Notes: generated by a model not told the origin, from the sequence alone. Shown: positions 22,906-31,785, numbered from the stretch's first letter. The stretch: 64,000 bases of DNA from Pseudomonas tumuqii (GCF_013184545.1 NZ_JAAOJA010000009.1:1-64000); one strand, 5' to 3'. Program-made: numbers and translations.

Positions 22906-23730
22906 ATGGCAATCGTTAAATGCAAACCGACTTCCGCTGGCCGCCGTTTTGTGGTCAAGGTGGTCAATCAGGAGCTGCATAAAGGCGCTCCTTACGCTCC
23001 GCTGCTCGAGAAGAAGTCGAAGACTGGCGGTCGTAACAACAATGGTCGGATCACTACCCGTCATATCGGTGGTGGCCACAAGCAGCATTACCGTCTGGTC
23101 GATTTCCGTCGCAACGACAAAGATGGCATTCCAGCCACTGTCGAGCGTATTGAATACGATCCGAACCGTACCGCACACATCGCTTTGCTGATGTATGCAG
23201 ACGGCGAGCGTCGCTACATCATCGCCCCTAAAGGCGTGAGTGCTGGCGATCAGCTGGTAGCTGGTATCATGGCTCCGATCAAGCCGGGCAACAGTCTGCA
23301 ACTGCGCAACATCCCAGTTGGTAGCACTGTTCACGGTATCGAATTGAAGCCGGGCAAAGGTGCCCAGATCGCTCGTTCCGCTGGTGCTTCGGCTCAGCTG
23401 ATTGCGCGTGAAGGTGTCTACGTGACCCTGCGTCTGCGTTCCGGTGAAATGCGTAAAGTGCTGGCTGAATGCCGTGCGACCCTGGGCGAAGTCTCGAACT
23501 CCGAGCACAGCCTGCGTTCGCTGGGTAAAGCTGGTGCCAAACGCTGGCGTGGCGTTCGCCCAACCGTTCGTGGTGTTGCCATGAACCCGGTTGACCACCC
23601 ACACGGTGGTGGTGAAGGTCGTACCTCTGGTGGTCGTCATCCGGTGTCTCCATGGGGCTTCCCGACTAAGGGCGCGAAGACTCGTGGTAACAAGCGCACC
23701 GATAAAATGATCGTCCGTCGTCGCAAGTAA
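22906..23730 (+). CDS. rplB: 50S ribosomal protein L2
   Basis: L2 is needed for subunit association and peptidyl transferase activity. The 274-residue product has the conserved RNA-binding body and the C-terminal NPVDHPHGGGEGR motif that contains the essential histidine. Fourteen bases separate it from rplW. Confidence 0.97.
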   Translation: MAIVKCKPTSAGRRFVVKVVNQELHKGAPYAPLLEKKSKTGGRNNNGRITTRHIGGGHKQHYRLVDFRRNDKDGIPATVERIEYDPNRTAHIALLMYADGERRYIIAPKGVSAGDQLVAGIMAPIKPGNSLQLRNIPVGSTVHGIELKPGKGAQIARSAGASAQLIAREGVYVTLRLRSGEMRKVLAECRATLGEVSNSEHSLRSLGKAGAKRWRGVRPTVRGVAMNPVDHPHGGGEGRTSGGRHPVSPWGFPTKGAKTRGNKRTDKMIVRRRK

Positions 23731-23746
23731 ATAGAGGGATACGACA

Positions 23747-24022
23747 GTGCCACGTTCTCTGAAAAAAGGTCCTTTTATCGATCTTCACCTACTGAAGAAG
23801 ATCGAAGTGGCGGTGGAAAAGAACGATCGCAAGCCAGTGAAAACCTGGTCGCGCCGTTCCATGATCCTGCCGCAAATGGTCGGTCTGACCATTGCTGTGC
23901 ATAACGGTCGTCAACATGTTCCAGTTCTCGTGAACGAAGACATGGTCGGCCACAAACTCGGCGAGTTTGCTGGTACCCGCACTTATCGTGGGCACGTAGC
24001 AGACAAGAAAGCCAAGCGTTAA
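23747..24022 (+). CDS. rpsS: 30S ribosomal protein S19
   Basis: S19 is a 30S head protein that contacts S13 and the A-site finger. The 91-residue product begins MPRSLKKGPFIDLHLLKK and has RRSMILPQMVGLTIAVHNG. The start is GTG at 23747 by homology. Confidence 0.96.
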   Translation: MPRSLKKGPFIDLHLLKKIEVAVEKNDRKPVKTWSRRSMILPQMVGLTIAVHNGRQHVPVLVNEDMVGHKLGEFAGTRTYRGHVADKKAKR

Positions 24023-24033
24023 GGGGTTAGGAA

Positions 24034-24366
24034 ATGGAAGTAGCCGCTAAGTTGTCGGGCGCTCGAATCTCCGCCCAGAAAGCCCGCTTGGTCGCCGACC
24101 AGATCCGCGGGAAGAAGGTGGGCGAAGCGCTCAATCTGTTGGCTTTTAGCAGTAAAAAAGCCGCCGATATCATCAAGAAAGTGCTGGAGTCGGCTGTAGC
24201 CAACGCCGAGCATAACGAAGGCGCAGATGTTGATGACCTCAAGGTCAGCACCGTTTTCGTCAACGAAGGGCGTTCGCTGAAGCGAATCATGCCGCGTGCC
24301 AAAGGCCGCGCTGATCGCATCGTCAAGCGGTCTTGCCATATCACTGTCAAGGTTGCGGACAAGTAA
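24034..24366 (+). CDS. rplV: 50S ribosomal protein L22
   Basis: L22 spans all 23S domains and narrows the exit tunnel with its beta-hairpin, the macrolide-sensitive site. The 110-residue product has ISAQKARLVADQIRGKKV near the N terminus and the hairpin at GRSLKRIMPRAKGRAD, with no visible change. Confidence 0.97.
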   Translation: MEVAAKLSGARISAQKARLVADQIRGKKVGEALNLLAFSSKKAADIIKKVLESAVANAEHNEGADVDDLKVSTVFVNEGRSLKRIMPRAKGRADRIVKRSCHITVKVADK

Positions 24367-24379
24367 CGGAGTCGATCAG

Positions 24380-25066
24380 ATGGGTCAGAAAGTACATCCC
24401 ATTGGCATTCGCCTGGGAATCGTCAAGGAGCACACCTCCGTCTGGTACGCAGACGGTCGGACTTATGCGGACTATTTGTTCGCTGATCTGAAGGTGCGCG
24501 AATACCTCCAAGACAAACTAAAAAGCGCGTCCGTAAGCCGTATCGATATCCATCGTCCGGCTCAGACTGCACGCATCACCATCCACACCGCCCGTCCCGG
24601 TATCGTGATCGGCAAGAAAGGTGAAGATGTTGAGAAGCTGCGTCAGGACCTGACCAAGCAAATGGGTGTGCCTGTGCACATCAATATCGAAGAAATCCGC
24701 AAGCCGGAGCTCGACGGTATGCTGGTTGCGCAGAGCGTAGCTCAGCAGCTGGAGCGTCGTGTGATGTTCCGTCGCGCTATGAAGCGCGCTGTACAGAACG
24801 CCATGCGCATTGGTGCCAAGGGCATCAAAATCCAAGTGAGCGGTCGTCTCGGCGGTGCTGAAATTGCCCGTACCGAATGGTATCGCGAAGGTCGTGTGCC
24901 GTTGCACACCCTGCGTGCCGATATCGACTATGCCACGTACGAAGCGCACACCACTTATGGTGTGATCGGTGTCAAGGTTTGGATCTTCAAAGGCGAAGTA
25001 ATTGGTGGTCGCCAGGAAGAACTGAAACCGCAGGCACCTGCGCCTCGTAAAAAAGCTGCTAAGTAA
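24380..25066 (+). CDS. rpsC: 30S ribosomal protein S3
   Basis: S3 is part of the mRNA entry channel with helicase-like action. The 228-residue product begins MGQKVHPIGIRLGI and holds a KH domain with GIVIGKKGEDVEKLR (GxxG). The ATG at 24380 lies after rplV; the frame is open upstream inside rplV, but without homology. Confidence 0.97.
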   Translation: MGQKVHPIGIRLGIVKEHTSVWYADGRTYADYLFADLKVREYLQDKLKSASVSRIDIHRPAQTARITIHTARPGIVIGKKGEDVEKLRQDLTKQMGVPVHINIEEIRKPELDGMLVAQSVAQQLERRVMFRRAMKRAVQNAMRIGAKGIKIQVSGRLGGAEIARTEWYREGRVPLHTLRADIDYATYEAHTTYGVIGVKVWIFKGEVIGGRQEELKPQAPAPRKKAAK

Positions 25067-25078
25067 GGGGTACGCCAA

Positions 25079-25492
25079 ATGTTGCAACCAAAGCGTACGA
25101 AGTTCCGTAAGCAGATGACCGGCCACAACCGTGGCCTGGCTCAGCGCGGTAGCAAAGTCAGCTTCGGCGAATTCGCGCTGAAGTCTGTTGCCCGCGGTCG
25201 TCTCACCGCCCGTCAGATCGAGTCCGCTCGTCGTGCTCTGACTCGTCACGTTAAGCGTGGCGGGAAAATCTGGATTCGCGTGTTCCCTGACAAGCCTGTT
25301 ACCAAGAAGCCTCTCGAAGTGCGGATGGGTAAAGGGAAGGGTAGCGTCGAGTATTGGGTAGCCCAGATTCAGCCAGGCAAAGTCCTGTATGAAATCGAAG
25401 GCGTTTCCGAAGAGTTGGCGCGTGAGGCTTTCGCCCTGGCTGCTGCAAAGCTGCCGCTCGCCACCACTTTTGTTAAGCGGACGGTGATGTGA
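25079..25492 (+). CDS. rplP: 50S ribosomal protein L16
   Basis: L16 helps shape the A site of the large subunit. The 137-residue product begins [19 protein letters not shown] and has the [19 protein letters not shown] core, including the conserved arginine region that is hydroxylated in E. coli. Its stop shares one base with the rpmC start. Confidence 0.97.
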
Positions 25493-25683
25493 TGAAGGCG
25501 AATGAACTTCGTGAAAAATCAGCACAGCAGCTGAACGAGCAACTGCTCGGCCTGCTGCGCGACCAGTTCAATCTGCGTATGCAGAAAGCAACTGGCCAGT
25601 TGGGGCAGTCTCACCTGCTCTCGCAAGTTAAGCGCGACATTGCTCGTGTGAAGACTGTGCTCAATCAGCAGGCAGGTAAGTGA
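25492..25683 (+). CDS. rpmC: 50S ribosomal protein L29
   Basis: L29 lies near the tunnel exit beside L23. The 63-residue product is a two-helix protein beginning [14 protein letters not shown] and ending in QQAGK. The ATG at 25492 matches the family N terminus; a GTG one codon earlier is possible. The rplP TGA overlaps the ATG. Confidence 0.96.
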
Positions 25684-25685
25684 TC

Positions 25686-25952
25686 ATGGCTGAAGCCGAA
25701 AAAACAGTCCGTACGCTGACCGGCCGTGTCGTCAGCGACAAGATGGACAAGACCATCACCGTATTGATCGAGCGTCGCGTTAAGCACCCGATCTACGGTA
25801 AATATGTCAAGCGTTCGACCAAGCTGCACGCGCACGACGAAAGCAATCAGTGCCATATCGGCGACAAGGTTTCCATTCGTGAAACCCGTCCCGTAGCCAA
25901 GACCAAATCTTGGGCGCTGGTTGAAGTTCTCGAACGCGCAGTGGAAGTCTAA
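25686..25952 (+). CDS. rpsQ: 30S ribosomal protein S17
   Basis: S17 is a primary 16S-binding OB-fold protein. The 88-residue product begins MAEAEKTVRTLTGRVVSDKMDKT and has the HDESNQCHIGDKVSIRETRP segment. It starts two bases after rpmC, so the genes are probably coupled. Confidence 0.96.
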   Translation: MAEAEKTVRTLTGRVVSDKMDKTITVLIERRVKHPIYGKYVKRSTKLHAHDESNQCHIGDKVSIRETRPVAKTKSWALVEVLERAVEV

Positions 25953-25974
25953 GGACTAGGGGTCGGAGAAATAT

Positions 25975-26343
25975 ATGATTCAGACTCAATCCATGCTCGA
26001 CGTCGCTGACAACAGCGGTGCTCGTCGCGTTATGTGCATCAAGGTGCTGGGTGGCTCGCATCGCCGCTACGCTGGCATCGGCGACATCATCAAGGTGACC
26101 GTCAAGGAAGCAATTCCGCGCGGTAAAGTGAAGAAGGGCCAAGTGATGACTGCTGTCGTAGTCCGCACTCGTCACGGCGTTCGTCGCCCTGATGGCTCGA
26201 TCATTCGCTTCGATGGCAACGCTGCTGTTCTGCTGAACAACAAGCAAGAGCCAATCGGCACCCGTATTTTTGGGCCAGTGACTCGTGAACTTCGCTCTGA
26301 GAAGTTCATGAAGATCGTCTCGCTCGCCCCTGAAGTGCTCTAA
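25975..26343 (+). CDS. rplN: 50S ribosomal protein L14
   Basis: L14 takes part in the intersubunit bridge with 16S rRNA and is the target of the silencing factor RsfS. The 122-residue product begins MIQTQSMLDVADNSGARRVMC and has VVRTRHGVRRPDGS. In the classical scheme it is the first gene of the spc operon; I see no terminator or clear promoter between rpsQ and it. Confidence 0.97.
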   Translation: MIQTQSMLDVADNSGARRVMCIKVLGGSHRRYAGIGDIIKVTVKEAIPRGKVKKGQVMTAVVVRTRHGVRRPDGSIIRFDGNAAVLLNNKQEPIGTRIFGPVTRELRSEKFMKIVSLAPEVL

Positions 26344-26354
26344 GGAGATCCGAC

Positions 26355-26669
26355 ATGCAAAAGATTCGTCGTGACGACGAGATCATCGTGATCGCCGGTA
26401 AAGACAAAGGTAAGCGTGGCAAGGTGCTCAAGGTTCTCGCTGACGACCGTCTGGTCGTTGGCGGGATCAACCTGGTGAAGCGCCATACCAAGCCGAACCC
26501 GATGTCGGGCGTTCAGGGCGGTATCATCGAGAAAGAAGCGCCTCTGCACGCTTCCAACGTGGCCATCTTCAACGGTGAAACCAACAAGGCTGACCGCGTT
26601 GGTTTCAAAGTTGAAGAAGGTAAAAAAATTCGTGTCTTCAAGTCGACCCAAAAAGCGGTTGATGCTTGA
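26355..26669 (+). CDS. rplX: 50S ribosomal protein L24
   Basis: L24 initiates 50S assembly. The 104-residue product has the KOW motif near the N terminus (DDEIIVIAGKDKGKRGKVL) and the following NLVKRHTKPNPM. It is separated from rplN and rplE by short gaps in one operon. Confidence 0.97.
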   Translation: MQKIRRDDEIIVIAGKDKGKRGKVLKVLADDRLVVGGINLVKRHTKPNPMSGVQGGIIEKEAPLHASNVAIFNGETNKADRVGFKVEEGKKIRVFKSTQKAVDA

Positions 26670-26689
26670 ACACTGCTAGGTAGAAGACC

Positions 26690-27229
26690 ATGGCACGACT
26701 AAAAGAGATTTATCGGAAAGAAATCGCGCCGAAGCTTAAGGAAGAACTTAAGCTCGCCAACGTGATGGAAGTTCCGCGCATTACCAAGATCACCCTGAAC
26801 ATGGGCTTGGGCGAAGCGATCGGTGACAAGAAAATCATCGAGAACGCTGTAGCCGACCTGGAAAAGATCACCGGTCAGAAAGTCGTAGTGACTCATGCCC
26901 GTAAGTCGATTGCAGGTTTCAAGCTGCGTGAAGGCTGGCCGATTGGCGTCAAGGTAACCCTGCGCCGCGATCGCATGTACGAATTCCTGGATCGTCTGCT
27001 GTCTATCTCCCTGCCGCGCGTGCGTGACTTTCGCGGCCTGAATGCCAAGTCCTTCGATGGTCGTGGCAACTACAGCATGGGTGTTAAAGAGCAGATCATC
27101 TTCCCGGAAATCGACTACGACAAGATCGATGCCCTGCGTGGTCTAGACATTACCCTGACTACCACTGCGCGTACGGATGATGAGGGTCGTGCTTTGCTGC
27201 GCGCCTTCAAATTCCCGTTCCGCAACTGA
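26690..27229 (+). CDS. rplE: 50S ribosomal protein L5
   Basis: L5 binds 5S rRNA and the P-site tRNA region. The 179-residue product has MGLGEA near residue 40, KSIAGFKLREGWPIGVKVTLR and the C-terminal TTTARTDDEGRALLRAF. In E. coli S8 represses the operon by binding at the rplE translation start. Confidence 0.97.
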   Translation: MARLKEIYRKEIAPKLKEELKLANVMEVPRITKITLNMGLGEAIGDKKIIENAVADLEKITGQKVVVTHARKSIAGFKLREGWPIGVKVTLRRDRMYEFLDRLLSISLPRVRDFRGLNAKSFDGRGNYSMGVKEQIIFPEIDYDKIDALRGLDITLTTTARTDDEGRALLRAFKFPFRN

Positions 27230-27242
27230 TTGGAGTTGGACC

Positions 27243-27548
27243 ATGGCTAAAATGAGCATGAAAAACCGTGAGCTGAAGCGTCAGCAAACGGTAGCCAAGT
27301 ACGCGAAGAAGCGTGCTGCGCTGAAAGCTACCATCGCCGATCTGAACGCCAGTCCGGAAGCGCGCTGGGAAGCTCAGGTCGCTCTGCAGAAGCAGCCGCG
27401 TGATGCCAGTGCTTCGCGCCTGCGCAATCGCTGCCGCATTACCGGTCGTCCGCACGGCGTATATCGCAAGTTCGGTCTGTCGCGTAACAAGCTGCGTGAA
27501 GCGGCAATGCGCGGTGACGTGCCAGGTCTGGTCAAGGCCAGCTGGTAA
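27243..27548 (+). CDS. rpsN: 30S ribosomal protein S14 (zinc-free type)
   Basis: S14 belongs to the 30S head. The 101-residue product is the long form without the two CxxC zinc motifs; only one Cys is present (RNRCRITGRPHGVYRKFGLSR). The ATG at 27243 fits the family; the open frame upstream lies in rplE. It is followed by a terminator-like hairpin and a new promoter instead of running straight into rpsH. Confidence 0.96.
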   Translation: MAKMSMKNRELKRQQTVAKYAKKRAALKATIADLNASPEARWEAQVALQKQPRDASASRLRNRCRITGRPHGVYRKFGLSRNKLREAAMRGDVPGLVKASW

Positions 27549-27606
27549 GTCTTCGTCGCACCCTGGGTCTGTCCGGTTGAGATACTTGGCAGATTCAGAC
27601 AGGCAA

Positions 27607-27643
27607 AATGAAACAAGCCCCTTTTGGGGCTTGATTCATTTTT
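27607..27643 (+). terminator. Terminator-like hairpin inside the spc operon
   Basis: AATGAA-A-CAAGCCCC pairs with GGGGCTTG-A-TTCATT around TTTT, with one A-A mismatch, and is followed by TTTTT... in part. It divides rpsN from rpsH. Confidence 0.75.
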
Positions 27644-27659
27644 GATCAGTCTCTAGAAT
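27631..27659 (+). promoter_or_regulatory. Internal promoter before rpsH
   Basis: TTGATT at 27631-27636, inside the 3' arm of the hairpin, and TAGAAT at 27654-27659 are 17 bases apart. It would restart transcription for rpsH through rpmJ. Confidence 0.6.
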
Positions 27660-27663
27660 GTTC

Positions 27664-27735
27664 GGCTCGCCTGAGCCAGGGCTTTTGATTTGCCCGGCGT
27701 TTTGGTGACTCTAGCCGTAAGGCTAATTCTTTTTG
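27664..27735 (+). other. Structured leader upstream of rpsH
   Basis: Three small hairpins follow the promoter: GGCTC/GAGCC (27664-27677), GGGC/GCCC (27679-27695) and TAGCC-GTAA-GGCTA (27712-27725), the last with a GNRA-like loop and then ATTCTTTTT. This may be an attenuator or ribosomal-protein binding leader. The function is not known. Confidence 0.4.
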
Positions 27736-27754
27736 TATCAGGAGCGTCTAGCCC

Positions 27755-28147
27755 ATGAGTATGCAGGACCCGTTAGCGGACATGCTAACTCGTATCCGTA
27801 ATGCCCAGATGGCTGAAAAGTCCGTCGTAAGCATGCCGTCTTCCACGTTGAAGGTGGCTGTAGCCAAAGTTTTGAAAGACGAAGGTTATATTGCGGGTTA
27901 TCAGATCAGCGGTGAAGTTAAGCCGCAGCTGTCCATCGAGCTGAAATACTTCGAAGGCCGTCCGGTTATCGAAGAAGTGAAGCGCGTTAGCCGTCCAGGC
28001 CTTCGCCAGTACAAGTCCGTTGATGATTTGCCAAAAGTTCGTGGCGGTCTCGGCGTTTCCATCGTCTCCACCAACAAAGGTGTGATGACGGACCGCGCGG
28101 CGCGCGCTGCCGGTGTCGGCGGCGAAGTGCTCTGTACAGTGTTCTAA
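27755..28147 (+). CDS. rpsH: 30S ribosomal protein S8
   Basis: S8 binds the central domain of 16S rRNA and in E. coli is the translational repressor of the spc operon. The 130-residue product begins MSMQDPLADMLTRIRNAQ and ends with the conserved GGLGVSIVSTNKGVMTDR...GGEVLCTVF region. It is the first gene after the internal terminator/promoter. Confidence 0.97.
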   Translation: MSMQDPLADMLTRIRNAQMAEKSVVSMPSSTLKVAVAKVLKDEGYIAGYQISGEVKPQLSIELKYFEGRPVIEEVKRVSRPGLRQYKSVDDLPKVRGGLGVSIVSTNKGVMTDRAARAAGVGGEVLCTVF

Positions 28148-28159
28148 GGGGGGATAAGC

Positions 28160-28693
28160 ATGTCACGCGTCGCTAAGAACCCCGTCACGTTGCCCGCTGG
28201 TGTAGAGATTAGTCTCGCCGGTCAGCAGCTTTCGGTTAAGGGTGCCAAGGGTGCTCTAGAGCTGAACATTCACTCGTCCGTTGAAGTGGTCCAGGAATCC
28301 GGTGAGCTGCGTTTTGCTGCTCGCAACGGTGACCAGCAGACCCGCGCAATGGCCGGTACCACTCGTGCATTGGTCAACAACATGGTGATCGGCGTCAGCA
28401 CTGGCTTCGAGCGCAAGCTGCAGCTGGTAGGCGTTGGTTACAAGGCTCAAGCCAAAGGTCAGATTCTGTCCCTGGCTCTGGGTTTTTCCCACCCGATCGA
28501 CTACGAGCTGCCGGAAGGCGTTGTTGCTGAAACCCCTAGCCAGACCGAAATCCTGATCAAGGGTGTCGATAAACAACTGGTTGGTCAGGTTGCTGCGGAA
28601 ATCCGTGATTTCCGTCGTCCTGAACCTTATAAGGGCAAAGGTGTTCGTTACGCTGACGAAGTCGTCCGTCGTAAAGAAGCCAAGAAGAAGTAG
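28160..28693 (+). CDS. rplF: 50S ribosomal protein L6
   Basis: L6 lies near the sarcin-ricin loop where translation factors bind. The 177-residue product has two similar domains and the C-terminal signature EIRDFRRPEPYKGKGVRYADE. It is spaced 12 bases from rpsH. Confidence 0.97.
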   Translation: MSRVAKNPVTLPAGVEISLAGQQLSVKGAKGALELNIHSSVEVVQESGELRFAARNGDQQTRAMAGTTRALVNNMVIGVSTGFERKLQLVGVGYKAQAKGQILSLALGFSHPIDYELPEGVVAETPSQTEILIKGVDKQLVGQVAAEIRDFRRPEPYKGKGVRYADEVVRRKEAKKK

Positions 28694-28703
28694 GGCCTAG
28701 CAA

Positions 28704-29054
28704 ATGACCGACAAAAAAGTTACTCGACTGCGTCGCGCTCGCAAAGCACGTCTGAAAATGCACGAGCTCGAAGCCGTGCGTCTCTGCGTGTACCGCTCTT
28801 CGCAGCATATCTATGCCCAGGTCATTTCGGCCGACGGCAGCAAGGTTCTGGCCAGCGCCTCTACCTTGGACAAAGCACTGCGTGATGGCGCCACTGGCAA
28901 CGTCGACGCGGCCAAGAAAGTTGGCGAGCTGGTTGCCGAGCGTGCGAAAGCCGCTGGTGTGACTCAGGTTGCATTCGACCGTTCTGGCTTCAAGTACCAC
29001 GGCCGCGTCAAGGCGCTGGCTGATGCTGCTCGTGAAGGCGGGCTGGAGTTCTAA
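28704..29054 (+). CDS. rplR: 50S ribosomal protein L18
   Basis: L18 binds 5S rRNA and links it to the 50S subunit. The 116-residue product has a basic N-terminal tail (RLRRARKARLKMHE) and the conserved end AFDRSGFKYHGRVKALADAAREGGLEF. It follows rplF by 10 bases. Confidence 0.97.
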   Translation: MTDKKVTRLRRARKARLKMHELEAVRLCVYRSSQHIYAQVISADGSKVLASASTLDKALRDGATGNVDAAKKVGELVAERAKAAGVTQVAFDRSGFKYHGRVKALADAAREGGLEF

Positions 29055-29057
29055 GTT

Positions 29058-29558
29058 ATGGCAAATAACGACCAAAAGCGCGACGAAGGCTATATCGAGA
29101 AGCTGGTACAGGTTAACCGCGTAGCCAAAACCGTAAAGGGTGGCCGTATCTTCACTTTCACTGCGTTGACCGTAGTGGGTGATGGTAAGGGTCGCGTCGG
29201 TTTCGGCCGTGGCAAGTCCCGTGAAGTGCCGGCTGCCATCCAGAAAGCGATGGAAGCTGCGCGTCGCAACATGATCCAGGTGGACCTGAACGGCACCACT
29301 CTGCAGTACGCGATGAAGTCTGCCCATGGCGCCTCCAAGGTGTACATGCAGCCTGCTTCCGACGGTACCGGTATCATCGCCGGCGGCGCCATGCGTGCCG
29401 TGTTGGAAGTGGCTGGTGTGCAGAACGTTCTGGCCAAGTGCTACGGCTCGACTAACCCGGTGAACGTGGTGCATGCCACTTTCAAAGGTTTGAAAGCTAT
29501 GCAGTCGCCTGATTCCGTTGCGGCCAAGCGTGGCAAGAGCGTCGAGGAGATTCTCTAA
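29058..29558 (+). CDS. rpsE: 30S ribosomal protein S5
   Basis: S5 takes part in mRNA entry and decoding fidelity. The 166-residue product has VNRVAKTVKGGRIFTFTALTVVGDGKGRVGFGRGKS in the N-terminal half (the loop linked to spectinomycin resistance looks unchanged) and SINPVN-like GSTNPVNVVHAT in the C-terminal half. Confidence 0.97.
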   Translation: MANNDQKRDEGYIEKLVQVNRVAKTVKGGRIFTFTALTVVGDGKGRVGFGRGKSREVPAAIQKAMEAARRNMIQVDLNGTTLQYAMKSAHGASKVYMQPASDGTGIIAGGAMRAVLEVAGVQNVLAKCYGSTNPVNVVHATFKGLKAMQSPDSVAAKRGKSVEEIL

Positions 29559-29560
29559 TC

Positions 29561-29740
29561 ATGGCTAATACCGTAAAAGTCACGCTGATCAAGAGCGTGA
29601 GCGGCCGTCTGGCTAATCATAAAGCCTGCGTCAAGGGTCTCGGCCTGCGTCGCATCAATCACACCGTTGAAGTTCTGGATACTCCGGAAAATCGCGGCAT
29701 GATTAACAAGGCTTACTACCTTCTCCGTGTGGAGGGTTAA
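29561..29740 (+). CDS. rpmD: 50S ribosomal protein L30
   Basis: A short gene between rpsE and rplO encoding 59 residues: it begins MANTVKVTLIKSVSGRLANH, contains GLGLRRINHTVEVLDTPENRG and ends in LLRVEG, the full pattern of bacterial L30. The ATG is two bases after the rpsE stop, and three bases separate its stop from rplO. Confidence 0.96.
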   Translation: MANTVKVTLIKSVSGRLANHKACVKGLGLRRINHTVEVLDTPENRGMINKAYYLLRVEG

Positions 29741-29743
29741 TAC

Positions 29744-30178
29744 ATGTACCTGAACGATTTGAGTCCTGCGCCGGGTTCCCGCCGCGAGAAGCACCGTCCG
29801 GGCCGTGGTATCGGTAGTGGTTTGGGTAAGACCGGTGGCCGTGGCCACAAGGGTCAATCCTCCCGCTCCGGTGGCACCATTGCTCCGGGTTTCGAAGGCG
29901 GCCAGCAGCCTCTGCACCGTCGTTTGCCCAAGTTCGGTTTCGTGTCTTTGAAGGCTATGGATCGCGCAGAAGTGCGTACCTCTGAGCTGAACAAGGTCGA
30001 AGGCGGCGTTATTACTCTGCAAGCGCTGAAGGATGCCAACCTGATTAACCAACATGTACGGCGTGTGAAAGTCATGCTGTCCGGTGAGGTTACTCGCGCT
30101 GTCACCCTTAAAGGTATCGCTGCCACCAAAGGTGCGCGTGCGGCTATCGAAGCAGCTGGCGGTAAGTTCGAGGAATAA
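29744..30178 (+). CDS. rplO: 50S ribosomal protein L15
   Basis: L15 is a late 50S assembly protein. The 144-residue product has the glycine- and arginine-rich N terminus (GRGIGSGLGKTGGRGHKGQ) and the C-terminal GAKVTRAVTLKGI-like globular part. Its stop directly abuts the secY start, so secY is probably coupled. Confidence 0.97.
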   Translation: MYLNDLSPAPGSRREKHRPGRGIGSGLGKTGGRGHKGQSSRSGGTIAPGFEGGQQPLHRRLPKFGFVSLKAMDRAEVRTSELNKVEGGVITLQALKDANLINQHVRRVKVMLSGEVTRAVTLKGIAATKGARAAIEAAGGKFEE

Positions 30179-31507
30179 ATGGCTAAGCAAGGTGCTCTCT
30201 CAGCGCTCAGCAATGGCGGGTTATCCGAGCTCTGGGCTCGTCTGCGTTTTCTGTTCATGGCGATTATCGTCTATCGGATTGGCGCACACATTCCAGTTCC
30301 TGGCATAAACCCGGACCGGTTGGCGGACCTGTTTCGACAGAATGAGGGGACCATTCTTAGCTTGTTCAACATGTTTTCCGGTGGTGCGCTGGAGCGCATG
30401 AGCATCTTTGCGTTGGGGATCATGCCGTACATTTCGGCATCGATCATCATGCAGCTCATGACCGCTGTCAGCCCGCAACTGGAGCAGTTGAAGAAGGAAG
30501 GTGAGGCTGGTCGTCGCAAGATCAGCCAATACACCCGCTACGGCACCCTCGTCCTGGCGTTCGTTCAAGCAATCGGCATGTCCGTGGGTTTGGCGAGTCA
30601 GGGCGTAGCGTTTTCGGGCGATTTCGGCTTCCACTTCGTAGCAGTCACCACCTTTGTGGCGGGTGCGATGTTCATGATGTGGTTGGGCGAGCAAATCACC
30701 GAGCGTGGTGTTGGCAACGGTATTTCGATGCTGATTTTTGCAGGCATCGTGGCCGGTCTGCCGTCGGCGATCGGGCAGTCTTTCGAGTCTGCTCGCCAGG
30801 GCGATATCAATATCTTCGCCCTGATCGCCATCGGTTTGCTGGCAGTAGCGATCATCGGTTTCGTGGTGTTCATTGAGCGTGGGCAGCGTCGCATTGCGGT
30901 GCACTATGCCAAGCGTCAGCAGGGCCGCAAGGTTTTTGCTGCGCAGACCAGCCACTTGCCGTTGAAGGTGAACATGGCAGGGGTTATCCCGGCTATCTTC
31001 GCCAGCAGCCTTCTGTTGTTCCCGGCCTCGCTGGGTGCCTGGTTTGGTCAGTCCGAAGGTATGGGCTGGCTGCAGGATATTTCACAGGCTATCGCTCCTG
31101 GTCAGCCGTTGAACATTTTGCTGTTTAGTGCAGGGATCGTTTTCTTCTGCTTCTTCTATACGGCGCTGATGTTCAATCCGAAAGACGTAGCGGAAAACCT
31201 GAAGAAGTCCGGTGCCTTTATTCCGGGTATCCGTCCAGGTGAGCAGTCGGCGCGCTATATCGATGGCGTGTTGACTCGTTTGACCATGTTCGGTGCCCTG
31301 TACATGACGGCCGTGTGCCTGCTGCCCCAGTTCCTGGTGGTGGCGGCCAACGTACCGTTCTATCTTGGCGGGACCTCGTTGCTGATCGTGGTAGTGGTTG
31401 TGATGGACTTTATGTCGCAAGTACAATCGCACCTCGTTTCGCACCAGTACGAATCCCTGATGAAGAAAGCCAACCTGAAGGGCTACGGCAGCGGCATGAT
31501 GCGCTGA
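30179..31507 (+). CDS. secY: Preprotein translocase subunit SecY
   Basis: SecY forms the protein-conducting channel in the inner membrane. The 442-residue product has ten hydrophobic segments, the plug-side motif [10 protein letters not shown] near the first, [14 protein letters not shown], and the C-terminal cytosolic loop [18 protein letters not shown] [15 protein letters not shown]. The other subunit, SecE, is at 4461 in this window. Confidence 0.97.
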
Positions 31508-31535
31508 AGTGTCCATAAGGTTCGAGGAGTTGGTG

Positions 31536-31652
31536 ATGAAAGTTCGTGCATCGGTGAAAAAGCTGTGCCGTAACTGCAAGATTATTCGTCGTGAAGGTGT
31601 CGTTCGAGTTATTTGCAGCGCGGAACCGCGTCACAAGCAGCGCCAAGGCTGA
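31536..31652 (+). CDS. rpmJ: 50S ribosomal protein L36 (zinc-binding type)
   Basis: A 38-residue protein, [20 protein letters not shown] onward, with the zinc ligands Cys11, Cys14, Cys27 and His33. This is the C+ form that stores zinc, in contrast to the zinc-free S14 in the same operon. It has GAGG 10 bases before the ATG and ends the spc operon. Confidence 0.96.
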
Positions 31653-31669
31653 GTGTGATTGAAGTGTTA

Positions 31670-31713
31670 CAAGCCCGGCAGCTAGTGCGCTGCCGGGTTG
31701 ATTATTTGTTTTT
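31670..31713 (+). terminator. Terminator of the spc operon
   Basis: CAAGCCCGGCAGC pairs with GCTGCCGGGTTG (one G-T pair) around a short loop and is followed by ATTATTTGTTTTT. Confidence 0.85.
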
Positions 31714-31726
31714 ACAGCGCTAATAT
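31698..31726 (+). promoter_or_regulatory. Promoter of the alpha operon
   Basis: TTGATT at 31698-31703 begins in the 3' arm of the spc terminator; TAATAT at 31721-31726 follows after 17 bases. It is well placed for rpsM-rpsK-rpsD-rpoA-rplQ. Confidence 0.7.
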
Positions 31727-31785
31727 CTCGCGCCTTATTTCTTGGCTTCCGGGGCGTAGGTAGCTGTCAATTGGAGTTCCACTGA

